This document shows, in pieces, positions 1 to 9,845 of a DNA stretch of 25,947 nucleotides (its first letter is position 1; each line of letters begins with the position of its first letter). Source of the DNA: Chara braunii (lineage: Eukaryota; Streptophyta; Charophyceae; Charales; Characeae); NCBI GenBank assembly GCA_003427395.1, contig BFEA01000104.1:2987145-3013091 (forward strand). Reading direction: 5' to 3'. The translations under genes were made by a program, and so were the position numbers. The notes beneath the pieces were generated by a model. It did no database searches. It had not been told where the DNA came from and saw nothing but the letters and a program-made list of their open reading frames with translations.

Positions 1-80
<80 letters not shown>
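1..80. repeat. (CT)40 microsatellite at the window edge
   Basis: An uninterrupted CT dinucleotide run fills the first 80 bases and may continue outside the window. It ends abruptly at AGCTTTCTTG. Confidence 0.98.
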
Positions 81-81
<1 letters not shown>

Positions 82-368
82 GCTTTCTTGATGGCTAGCA
101 GCTTTATTCTTGCGAGATCAGGCCTCTGCCTCTGCTCGTCTCCCAGCCAACACTTTCCCACTCTCTATTCCACCCACCACTTTTACACTCTCTATTCTCC
201 CACCTTCCGTCTGCTGTACGCAGGCGAAGTGTTCCAGATCAGCACCTGAGCCTCTTCTACTTCCAGTTCTCTTCTTGATCGCGACCGGCTTCCCCTTCGC
301 TGCCCTCCTTGCCTCTACCTCGCGACACGTGACATATTGCCGCAGTTTCTCATTTGATGTGACCACTC

Positions 369-539
369 TTTCCCGCCATCCAGAAATTGCATGCTTCAAT
401 TCATTTTCCCGCCAATCAACGACACACGCCAACTTTACACAGGCCAACTTTTCCCAGTCGAAAGCCAGCAAGAAGAGGAAGAAAACGTTTCCCGCCAAAA
501 CAAAAGAATGCAAGAAAGGGAGACTCGACTTTTCCCGCC
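369..539 (+). promoter_or_regulatory. Cluster of four TTTCCCGCC (E2F-type) motifs
   Basis: Exact TTTCCCGCC occurs at 369-377, 405-413, 488-496 and 531-539, all on the + strand. A fifth degenerate copy (TTTTCCCAG) lies near 449. The word matches the plant E2F/DP consensus TTTSSCGC. Four identical 9-mers in 171 bp of non-repetitive flanks is far above chance. Function is inferred only from the motif; no gene start is recognised nearby. Confidence 0.5.
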
Positions 540-748
540 AGACACCGCCCGCAAGAAATGAGAGAAGAAACGAGCAGGCTGTCGGTATCCCGGCCAAGAA
601 ACGGACTAGGATCGCAATGATGGTGGTTCCCAAGCAGATTCCCCACACACTTCCCTCCCCTCCCGTAGCAGTGATAGAAGGCCGGTCGTCACAGCGATGG
701 CAGTTAAGGTCAGAATGAACTGGAGTCGACACTGAGAGTGAACGAGGT

Positions 749-840
749 GGTGCCACGTGGCTCCCACAAAGCGTACCTGCAGATTGTGAAAAGATATGGT
801 GCCACGTCACCCCCGCAAAGCGCGCCGCAAGATAGGGAGA
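749..840 (+). repeat. Imperfect 49-bp tandem duplication
   Basis: The segment beginning GGTGCCACGTGGCTCCCAC at 749 is repeated imperfectly from 798 (GGTGCCACGTCACCCCCGC), a period of 49 bp. Each copy carries one ACGT core, so the duplication also duplicated the candidate bZIP/bHLH site. Confidence 0.55.
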
Positions 841-1152
841 CGTCGAGGAGCTATTTCCTGGTCGTAAGGCAAGCTAAGCTGCGCGCCGAGCTCGGGAGAG
901 TTGTTCTTTTTCGTGCCGATGTTGTCGGAGTTGCCACGTGGCGTCTCGAGCCGCGACCAGCCCGCCAGCAGCATTCACGTGTCACACGCTGCTGTAAGCA
1001 GTGCGGCACCAGAGAACCTCCTGCGGAACTAATTACCACTCGCTGGACTCGGTGGTAAAAAAAGAAGATCAGCCTCGGCACACAACCAGCCGGCGGAGAA
1101 CCCCGACGCTACACGTGTCGGAACGGCGGGCGTGTCTGATGGGGGCCGTTTG

Positions 1153-1330
1153 GCCGCCGGGATCGACCGCCTGCCTACCGGTAGCAGCGATTATGCGACC
1201 GGTCACAAACCGCAGCAGCAGCAGCAGCACGCTGAGCTGGCAGCGACTGCAAACATGCCACTGGCGGGCGTTTAGCCTCCGGATTGACCGCCTGCCTCGG
1301 CGGTTGTGCGACCGGTCGCAATCGCCCTAC
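1153..1330 (+). repeat. Imperfect duplication, about 120 bp apart
   Basis: A block containing GACCGCCTGCCT followed by TGCGACCGGTC occurs near 1164-1203 and again near 1285-1318. Flanking GCCKCCGG-like sequence and CACAA/CGCAA after the second word are shared. The two copies differ by indels. They are probably diverged tandem copies. Confidence 0.5.
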
Positions 1331-1534
1331 GCCGTCGCACATTCCCCGCGACGGCGTCGCGGCAATCTCGCACCGCTCAATAGCCGCGGCAATGTCGACC
1401 ATAGACGCTTCCCAGCAATCATCTGCAGGAGGGGAGCCTGGCCCATCTGGCTGAAATGGGGCACAAATCTTTTCCTTTGTAACAGATAGCCAGTTCGATT
1501 CCCACACAGATGAGCGCAAGCACCACATCAGTCG

Positions 1535-1560
1535 GTGAGGCACACAATCTTTTTTTTTTT

Positions 1561-1592
<32 letters not shown>

Positions 1593-1610
1593 TTTGTGAG
1601 CCACACAATC
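1535..1610 (-). repeat. T-rich tract between 15-bp direct repeats (tail-only retroposition?)
   Basis: GTGAGGCACACAATC at 1535-1549 and GTGAGCCACACAATC at 1596-1610 match at 14 of 15 positions. They directly flank a 46-bp tract of T runs broken by single C residues (1550-1595). On the minus strand this reads as a poly(A)-like tail bounded by a target-site duplication. That is what an extremely 5'-truncated retroposon would leave. Replication slippage of a duplicated 15-mer is the alternative. Confidence 0.5.
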
Positions 1611-1660
1611 ACATCTGTGGTCCATCCGAATACACTATTGAGTAGGGAGGGGGAGCGACG

Positions 1661-1692
1661 GTACCGGGCGAGTAGTGTACCGGGCGAGTAGC
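1661..1692 (+). repeat. 16-bp tandem duplication
   Basis: GTACCGGGCGAGTAGT (1661-1676) is followed head to tail by GTACCGGGCGAGTAGC (1677-1692), a 15/16 match. Confidence 0.85.
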
Positions 1693-1754
1693 GTTATCCG
1701 CCGCCGCCGCGTGTGAAAACACATGACGCTGCCCTACCGTCACTGTCAACTTCG

Positions 1755-1973
1755 CCAGTTCATTCCGTTTCATTTCTCATTTTAGTATTTTGTAATACTT
1801 CAGGTTTACTTGTGTTATTAGGTCTTGATTTTTTTGCTATGATTTTTTTAGTTGTTTATGTAGGAGCTATTGCTGTTCTATTTTTATTTGTGGTTATGAT
1901 GCTAAATATAAAGATAGCAGAAATTCACGAAAATGTATTACGTTATTTGCCTGTAGGTAGTATTATTGGACTT
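1755..1973 (+). pseudogene. nad6: Nuclear fragment of mitochondrial nad6
   Basis: About 73 codons read without interruption as the N-terminal half of plant-type NADH dehydrogenase subunit 6, the membrane subunit of respiratory complex I. The diagnostic transmembrane run LDFFAMIFLVVYVGAIAVLF and the following VVMM and AEIHE...VLRYLP segments are all present. Homology starts abruptly at PVHSV (1755), without the N-terminal residues expected before it. It stops at about 1973, after the codons for SIIGL. The fragment is AT-rich inside GC-rich flanks. Few changes suggest a fairly recent transfer from mitochondrion to nucleus (NUMT). It cannot make a full protein. It abuts the 5' end of the LINE directly. 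An assembly chimera with mtDNA is unlikely because both sides are nuclear repeats, but cannot be excluded. Confidence 0.88.
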
Positions 1974-2121
1974 CGCGACGAAGCACGGAGTGGACGACGT
2001 ACGCCCCGTGTCGGGGTGGGGGCCAACCTCATGTAGCGTCAGCCCACAGGGGTAGTCCCAAGGCGTTCGATAGGGTAGGGCATGGCTGGACTTCGATGAG
2101 TGGTCAGCGCTCAAAGTAATC

Positions 2122-4844
2122 ATGGAGGGTCGAGCGGAAGCAGGAAGGTCAACACAACAACGACCGTACATCCCGCCGCATAGGGAAGTTCGAGAAGGAT
2201 CCAACAACGGGAGAGAAGGAAGAAGAGACGTGCAACTACGAGAAGCTATAGGGAAGTGCTACGATGAGGGGGTGTGTCCAGAAAGGGGGAACTTGGGAGA
2301 AGTAGTGGAAGACGAAGGAGGAAGGCGCTTCGTGGTAAATGGAGAATTAGATGCAATCAAGGAACGACAATTATTATTTTTCAGGAAGGAGCAAAATCGC
2401 TCACAAGAGCGGTAAAAGAGGATCTTATTCGAGCTTTTGAGGACGGCTGGACGACGCGGAGATTATTCAACCCGAATGTCAAACGAGGTAGGATAGTTTT
2501 CGAAGGCGCAAACGTGGCATCGTACGTCGCAAACGCAAGGGAAGTGACACAGTGGCTACTAAGGGAACGGGTGGCGAAGATCAAGCTGGGGGAAGAAGAA
2601 TTCCAGGTGGCCTTTAGGTCATGGATGACTCGTCAAGAGTTGAAGGAGCTTAAAATGCATGAAGCGGAATCAAACTTCTGGGTGATGGCGCTTCGGGTGC
2701 AGCTGGACGCATGTCTGTACCTGAAAGACGCGGTGGAAGCAATGTTCGGTAAAGTGTTAAGCATGCATCTGCCAGAATTCGACAGAACCAGACCAAAACT
2801 AATAAACGTTAAATTTGACATGCCACCGGAAGCTCGTTTCACAGTAGAAGACCACGTGGAGATTGAATCTCCAAGGGGAGAAAGGTGGAAGGTGGATATT
2901 GCCACACCGTACACTGATTGGTGTAGGATCTGCAAGTGGTATTACCACACGGAAGACCGATGCTCGCGCAAGAGGGAGACGATCCAACGAGGGAGGATTC
3001 CGGGCAAACGCCAAGGTGGACACAAAGAGCGTTTTCGGCAACATTAGGAAGAACAAGCGAGGTTGGCAAACGAAGTGGAAAAAGGCGGTGGCCCGGTAAG
3101 TGGTAAAGGCGCAGCCCGCCCTGCAGGGGGGTCAAACCAGAGGGACTCACAGATGCAAGGCATACAAACCAGGGCAAACGACATGGGAATCCCGGAAGGC
3201 AGAGAGGATGTCAATCAAACAGTAGCAACGCACGCTCACGGAGTCCCTAGCGGACCTCAAAGATACCGGATGGAACAGGCTCAAGGACCTTACAGAGGAG
3301 ACACAAGGGGAGGACCCTCAATGTCCCACCCATGGTCAGACTGTCGGCCATGGAGGCAGGAACCGCACAGACCAGGCGAAGTATTCCTGGATGCTCACAG
3401 GCTAGGGGCACTAGGGACGGGCATGTCAAAGGACTACCAAGCCTACCAAGAACTTTTGAGAATTCAGCAGATGGACCAGCGGAACTACCAAGGCATTCCA
3501 TTCATGCAAGGCGAGGAGATGGCCTATGGAGGAAACAGGCACACTGCTACAGGCGGATATGGACATCAACCTCCACCACTGAGCTATCCCAGGCCACTCT
3601 ACCCGGGGGAACTTGTGAACGGATCGGAGTGGGAACCAAGTTTCCTCCTCCAAAGGCGAGCTCGCTCCACAAGAGGGAAAACAAGTTGGGCGAATATGCA
3701 AGACACGGGCACCAATGAAGGTCTCGTGCAGGACCAGAGAATAGTAGGCGGCGCAGGAGCAGAAACAAGCGACCCGCGGAACACCTGGAGGGAAGCAGGA
3801 TATTGGCAAAGCGAACAAAGCAAACAAAGTGAACAAAGAAGATACGGATGAAGGCGGGTGTCACCACGAAGGAGGGGGAGCCAGGAGGTAGGAAGGACAA
3901 AGCGCTGGAGCGAGAGGATAGAAGAGGAGGAAGGCCTGGAGAACCAGAACCAGACCCGAAAGGATCTCTCACATTCTTTCGTGTCATCCCAATCAAGGGT
4001 AAGGCTAGACAGCGAAGAGGAAGCAGAATTCTTCGGCCACCAGTCAAAGATGTCCGGTCGCAGTGCGGCCTCAATGGAGAGTTCGGTCTGCTTAAGGGAA
4101 AAAAAAGACGGATTACAAAGGGGTACAAAGGACCGGAGTCGGGATCGGAGCCAGGCCAGGGACATGAGAGCAGATACCCTGCAAGCAAGCCAGATACAGG
4201 TGGCGAAACGAAGAATAGTCCCTATACTGTGTAGGGCGATAGGAGGTGGAATCTCCTTTCTGGCCTTAGCTGACCCAGAGGGTAGATCCTACCTCCCCTC
4301 AGTGGAGGTGGACCGCTGCCCCACTCCTCTGCTGATAATGCAAAAGACGAGAGAGTTCTATGGAGATAACGTCCCAACTCGGATTGTGCCAAGCTCGAAA
4401 ATGATAAGTATCATTGTGCAGAATGAACAGGAAGTACACAAACTGTACTTTCCCATTTTGGATGCGCGAATTCCACCAGAAATCATGGATACACTGGCAC
4501 AGGCAGGTGTTCGGTGGCTAAAACCGGACGGGATACGAGAATGCAATTTGCATGAATTAGACAGTGTGGCCATCTTACCAGGAGTCTCGGCAAGGACGTT
4601 GCTCAGAGGGCAAGAGAAACTACCGAAAGGAGAGGAACTGAGTTTGGAGTTCTTGGCCAAAATGCTAACGAAGGAGTGGAGGACACAGTCAGAGGCAAAC
4701 TCGTCCAGAGGCAGTTCGAGGAGTAGGACAGGAAGCAGTAACAGGATGGAGGAGGAGGTAGTGGAAGGGAACAGAGTCCAGGACCAGGTGGAGGCATCAT
4801 CCCGCATCCAAACGCAAGCGGAGGCCAATCAACGAAATGAGTAA
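2122..4844 (+). pseudogene. LINE ORF1: nucleic-acid-binding protein with zinc knuckle, broken
   Basis: Reading begins at ATG 2122 and shifts frame near 2380-2400. It then stays in one frame to the TAA at 4842, interrupted by TAG at 3045 and TGA at 3849. The first part (about 2390-2970) resembles the DUF4283-like RNA-binding region of plant L1 ORF1. It ends in a perfect CX2CX4HX4C knuckle (WCRICKWYYHTEDRC, 2919-2963). The middle (3060-4180) is low-complexity, rich in G, R, E and Q, and probably disordered. A second folded-looking segment (about 4200-4670) has no family I recognise. At roughly 900 codons it is long for an L1 ORF1. The product would coat LINE RNA in the ribonucleoprotein. Both stops are explained by single C-to-T changes (CAG to TAG, CGA to TGA). 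It overlaps ORF2 by 8 bases. Confidence 0.82.
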
Positions 4845-7800
4845 GTTGAAGGTAGCTACTTGGAACGTGAGAGGCATGAGGGACACTACAGACAGAGGAA
4901 AGCGGAGGAGGATAAAATCATGGGTGCACGACTGGAGGGTAAACGTCCTACTACTACAAGAGACAAAACTGTCAGAAGAAAAGTTGGAAGAATTAGGAAA
5001 GTGGTGGGACGGGCCCCAAGTATGGGCACCAACGCAGGGGACTCTAGGGGAAGTTGGGATACTAATCCACATGGATCTCCCAGTAAAAATTATGGACTCA
5101 GAGGCAGACATCTGGGGTAGGTGGGCATGGGTGAGGCTGGAGGAGGGACAGGTGGAGTGGGCGGTAATGACGGTGTACGCCCCAACAAACTCCAAGGAGC
5201 GTGCGAGATTCTTCCAAAATCTGATCCCACACATTCCTAAAGTGGATAAACTCATCATTGCAGGCGATTGGAACCTGTCCCTTGACAATGCCATAGGTCA
5301 CGCCTCGGCCATAGCAAACAGAGAGGACACGCGGGCGCTGTTGGCATTAACAGAAGAATTAAACCTCGCAGATCCGTTCCACTCCTTGACGCCGGAAGCA
5401 GCAAGTTACACATGGATTTCACACATGAAGAAGGAAAGCAACCTGGTCACAAGATGCAGGCTTGACTACTTCTTAGTGGGTGAACAAGTGCTGGAGGGAG
5501 TAATGAAGGTCACACAAGTGAGCCACCCCCTCTCTAATCAACCGCAGAGATAAACCTGCAATGGGGCTGTGTACGGGGGAGAGTTTTTTTCAGGTTAAAT
5601 AACAGAAATTTAGCGGAAGCAGGACTGCTAGAATGGGTGGCCAACCACATGGAGAAATGGGAGGTAGCAAAGAACCTGTTCGAATCAACAGCAGAATGGT
5701 ACGATGGGGGAACAGCGATAGTATCCAGCGTGCTAGAAGTGTGTTCAAGGATCCTGGCCAAGAGGAGAAACCAAAGGGAGGTGGAATGCAAAAGGAGGGT
5801 GGAGGAAGCAGAGGAGAAGATGGAGGGGCACCTGATCTCAGCAAGATTTTGGGCAGCAGAAAGAGTAAGAAGAATGGCCAAGTGAGATAAGGTTCAAATG
5901 GTAGATCGAGCATGGAGGGAGGAGGTTCTGCGAGAGAAAGGGATTGAGACAAATGATAAAATGAACAAGGAGACGTTCCAGAGACTACTACCTCGAAGGA
6001 CATAGCAGCAAATGATGGAACTGCAGCACCCATTCATAGAAGCAGAACCAAGGGCGGTCACTGCGCAGGGGATGCTGGCGTATACGAACCTCTACTACAA
6101 AGACATTCTCTCCTCAAGGCAACCGCAAATCTCCGCAAACTCGGACTTGACTGAAGAGTCAGACTTATGGAACTACACAAGAGTCTGGATCGCTAATACA
6201 GGGAGACTGGACATGGAGAGACCTCTCACACTGGAAGAAGTCACTCAAACAGTCGGATCGATGGCAAAGGGTAAATCACCAGGCGTGGACGGGTTAACAG
6301 TAGAATTCTGCTAGAAGAACTGGTCCTGTCTCGGCCAGGCACTGGTAGATGTATACAACGAAGTCCTAACAGGCGGGAAATTGGGGAAAAAGATGACACA
6401 CGGGGTAATTGCAGTTTTATTCAAGAGCGGGGACAGATCTGTGATAAAGAACTGGAGGCCAATCTCCCTACTCAACGTGCCCTTCAAGATACTAGCGAAG
6501 TCGTTGGCAAGAAGGCTAGCGAGGTACCTACCAGATCTGGTGGAAGAAGACCAGGGGGGTTTTGTGCAGGGGTGATCAATCTTCAATAACACCATCACGG
6601 CGATTGAGGCGCTGAAGATCGTGCAAGAGGAGAACTTGGACATGGGGGTGCTACTCTTGGACCTCGAGAAGGCCTATGATAAAGTGGGATGGCCATTCGT
6701 ACTTACCTCTCTCAGACATATGGGGTTCGGTGAGAACATCTGTAAGTGGGTGAAAAGCGATGTACACAGAGGCAACATCAGCAGTGATGATCAATTGACA
6801 CATTTTATCGGCATTCCAGATCATGCGGTTGCTGCGTCAAGGATGCCCGCTGGCACCACTTCTATTTGTACTGCAAATGGAAGTACTACTGAACCGAGTA
6901 CGAAGCAACCCATATATAAGAGGTCTGAGATTAGCCAGTGGTCTGGAATGCAGAGTGAAGGCGCTTGCTGATGATCTCTTAATGATCTGCGAAAATATTG
7001 TTCCGGCTCTATCAGCATTGAAAGAAATACTGCGAGAGTACTCAAAGTTATCGGAGACCTCCATTAACTGGAACAAGTCAATGTATTTCCTTCCAACGAT
7101 CTTTCAACTCCAGGCAGAGTGGGGAATGGTCAGGGTATAGGAGGGGGAGGAGGAGAGGTTTCTGGGGGTGCTCATCAGCTTACAAGTACGGTCAACCATT
7201 CAGGGAGCGGTGCTCCAACAAAGAATCGCTGCTAGACTGTACATGTGGGGCACAACATGGCACTTGTCATTAATAGGAAGGGCTCTGGTGGCGAACTCAG
7301 CCCTCTTCTCCATTTTGTGGTTTGTATCCATAGTAAGAGAGGTACCGCCGGTGGTGATATCTGCAGTCAAACGCCTTGTGGCACGCTTCCTATGGAAACC
7401 ACGAGCCAAGAAAAAGGAGGGGTGCTTGATTAAAGTCGCATGGGAAACGCTGACTTTTGCAAGAGAACAGGGAGGCCTGGGAATGGTGGACCCAACAAGG
7501 CGGAATCATGCCCAGTTAAGAGCATGGATATGCAAAATCGCCTCAACAACGCATAAGGAGCACTGGGTAGCAATGGCGAAACGGATCCTGATGAGGGAAT
7601 GGGGATTAAGCAGACCGGAAGATGTGTGGACGTGTTTTTTCATGGATTCATACATGAAAACAAAATTGAAGTCACCATTTTGGGACCCGATAAGGAGAGC
7701 CTGGAGAAAACAGCCCCCGGACACGTAGGCAGAGCCACAGACAAAAGAGGAAGTGTTGTTACAGCACCTGTTCGAGAACAAACGCATCTGTAATGAAGAA

Positions 7801-9021
7801 GGCTCAATGTTCCTAGCAGATGCCTCAACAACAACCTTTGGACAAGCGTGGATGAAACGGGGTGTAGTCCGAATTGGAGACCTCTGGTGCTCCTTAACGG
7901 GGACATGGAAAGCAGGAACGAAACTCAGAGAGAAACTGAGAAACCTTAGACGGGTAGAAGAGAACATGAAGAAACTGGTGGATGCAATTCCGGCTGAATG
8001 GAAGTCCATCCTAGGCCCAAGAGGGGTGGATCCGCCAGGTACCTGGTATACAACTACGGAGGAGCAGAAAGAAGATGTGGTATGGAAAGTTGTGGAAACA
8101 CTGCCCAGTGGTTTCCACAAAGTGGAAAGATGGAGGTGCAACACACACACGAAACAACTGCAGAAGATGGATGAGACAATCACAATGAACTGGCACGATC
8201 AGAAGCAGATCAGGGTCATGGAACTGCAAACAAACCAGGGATCGGTCAGAGCCCTCACATGGATGGGAGGACTCCTTCTGAATGAACTCTGCATCGACCC
8301 CCAAGCCTGGAGCTGGAAGGAAGGAGAAGAGCGGAGCAGGAAAAGTTGGACGCTGGGAGAGCTCACAGTTAAACAAGGTTACAAATTGAAGAACGGTGGG
8401 AGGCGAAAGCCTGCAGAAATTGCAGTGAACAGATGGCAGGCGGTGATGTCGGAAGACTTGTCCAAAGCGGGTAGCCAATTCGAGAAAGTTTGGAAAATTC
8501 TTAAGTTGCTACCAAACGGGAAACAGACGAGTATCCTGTGGATGCTATCACTGATGGTAACCCCGTATGTGGTATGGCTGGTGAGTAGAGGGATGGAAAC
8601 AAATCTCAGGTGTGTGCGTTGCAACTGGTCGTATGAATCGACCCGCCATCTGTGGTGGGAATGCCCAACCTCAAAACGGGTGTGGAAGTGGTGGCAGATA
8701 TATTGGGAGCAAATGCGGGGGAAGGGGGTGAAGTGGGATGAAGTCTGGGTTCTACTCGGCTTTCTACCTGAAGGTGTCCAAGGCACAAAGGGTTGGGGCT
8801 ATATAGCCCATGCAGTGCAAGGCCTAATCTGTGAGATTATTTGGACCGATCGAAACAAGGCCAGATTCCATAATAGAACCCTGGCCGACACAGAAATCAA
8901 AAGACTGATAAGGAGGGGCCTGAAGCAGGCAATCAGGGTGGACTGGAGAAGGAAAGCAAGGGATGGGAAGGCCAGTAAGGAACAACTGTACCTGGTTCCT
9001 GAGAACATGGGCAAAAAATAA
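4837..9021 (+). pseudogene. LINE ORF2: endonuclease, reverse transcriptase and CCHC tail, broken
   Basis: The N-terminal 230 codons (4837-5530) form an APE-type endonuclease, with WNVRG, LLLQETK, VYAPTN, AGDWN and CRLDY motifs. The expected final SDH reads SHP. The reverse transcriptase follows: SPGVDG (about 6280), NWRPISLLN (about 6450), motif A LDLEKAYDKV (6657-6686), motif B RQGCPLAP (about 6835-6860) and motif C ALADDLL (6964-6984). The catalytic aspartates are kept. FLGV and FLWKPRAKKKEGC then give the usual plant L1 C-terminal stretch, and a CX2CX8HX4C zinc-binding tail lies at 8611-8664. There is no RNase H domain. Lesions: a frameshift near 5540, TGA 5883, TAG 6003, TAG 6312, TGA 6573, a frameshift near 6770-6820, TAG 7138 and TAG 7726. 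The natural end is TAA 9019-9021. When intact the enzyme nicks target DNA and copies LINE RNA there. Confidence 0.92.
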
Positions 9022-9562
9022 CCAGTTGGCGACAGTTCATGAGGAGAGAGGCTTGGTTCTCTTAAGATGGATCCAAGAGGGAAGTTAGGAGGTTAAAGAG
9101 GTACGAACCAGGGCACTCGGTTCGTGGTGCCGACCGCAGGAGGTCACATAGGGGAGGAGGGTGGCAGAGTACCACTGTTACTAGGAACCAAGGTTCTAAC
9201 CAGCCGAGATAGGCTGGTATGAGGTCGGGTAGGCCTCTGTACCATAGTTACAGTAGGAACAGAGATGTAGAATGGTTTGCATTTGGGTTAATAAGACTGA
9301 AACAGAGGACGTAGAATGGCAGTCTGGACGAAGTAATAGGCAGTTAAAATTAAAAGGAAGTTGGCTGGATATTTGAGACGGGCATAAAAGCTTGGGAAAG
9401 GTAAGGTCGTGCTATAAAGTCTAAGTCTGAGAATTTGATAACAGTAGGAATGGTAGGGTCGCAGTCCTAGACTGTAAGCTAAACTGGCTGATGCTGCCAG
9501 GATAACTCCGGGTTGAATTGTGAGGTCCACGACCTCGACTGATTAAATTTGGTATAAATGCA

Positions 9563-9567
<5 letters not shown>
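9022..9567 (+). other. LINE 3' untranslated region
   Basis: This is 546 bp between the ORF2 stop and the poly(A) tail. It has no open frame of note and a few short internal echoes of GTAGGAAC and GGTAG type. A hairpin close to the tail is listed separately. Confidence 0.75.
9522..9536 (+). other. Hairpin near the LINE 3' end
   Basis: GAGGTC, a CAC loop and GACCTC form a perfect 6-bp stem with a 3-nt loop, ending 31 bases before the A tail. Stringent LINE reverse transcriptases recognise 3' stem-loops in their own RNA; that role here is inferred from position only. Confidence 0.5.

Positions 9568-9604
<37 letters not shown>
9568..9604 (+). repeat. LINE poly(A) tail, A37
   Basis: An uninterrupted run of 37 A residues after TGCATTGTT marks the 3' end of the LINE copy. 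It is followed by CATTATTG, the candidate target duplication. Confidence 0.95.
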
Positions 9605-9605
<1 letters not shown>

Positions 9606-9845
9606 ATTATTGAAGCCAGCGACCTACCACTCAGATGGGGTAAGCTTGGCGCCCACCACCTGCAATAGAGATAGGCCGTTGGTACCCCCGAGTGGCACTG
9701 AGCAGAAACTGGTGATGTTCATAAGGGGAGGGGACCGGAGGGGAGGCCCATCCAAGAAGCTCTGCTACCAGCTGACCCCTGGTCGATATAGCCTACTTGT
9801 TGTAGCAGGTATCACACCGGCTGGCGGGTGCATTATCTCTCATAG

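Larger units (their letters stand above)
326..1117. promoter_or_regulatory. Five G-box (CACGTG) motifs
   Basis: CACGTG occurs at 326-331, 754-759, 935-940, 976-981 and 1112-1117; the second is the extended palindrome CCACGTGG. A related CACGTC lies near 803. G-boxes bind bZIP and bHLH factors in plants. Together with the E2F-like words this makes the interval look like regulatory DNA, perhaps of an old LTR, but no TATA box and start pair was identified. Confidence 0.4.
81..1712. other. GC-rich intergenic DNA, no convincing gene
   Basis: Open frames exist on both strands (for example 118-810 minus and 1001-1489 plus), but none shows a recognisable domain or a consistent third-position bias, and they overlap each other. 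The stretch is instead dense in short regulatory-like motifs and small duplications, listed separately. It may be upstream or LTR-like regulatory DNA of a repeat; the sequence alone does not decide. Confidence 0.5.
1969..9604 (+). mobile_element. Near full-length L1-type LINE, decayed
   Basis: The element has a GC-rich 5' leader (to 2121), ORF1, ORF2, a 546-bp 3' UTR and a 37-A tail at 9568-9604. The order zinc knuckle ORF1, APE-type endonuclease, reverse transcriptase and CCHC tail is that of plant L1 elements, which copy themselves by target-primed reverse transcription. A candidate target-site duplication, ATTATTG, lies at 1962-1968 and 9606-9612, though a C separates the tail from the right copy. 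The left boundary is set where nad6 homology stops and is uncertain by several bases. In-frame stops and frameshifts make it non-autonomous. Confidence 0.9.

Noticed and set aside
118-810. 230-codon minus-strand ORF
   Set aside because: No domain, poor protein-like composition, overlaps another long ORF on the + strand and repeated E2F words; likely open by GC content.
1755-1973. Functional mitochondrial gene or mtDNA contig
   Set aside because: Only an internal part of nad6 with nuclear repeats on both sides.
3045-7728. Alternative genetic code or stop readthrough (TAG/TGA decoded)
   Set aside because: Three frameshifts also break the LINE, and each stop is explained by one C-to-T change; decay is simpler.
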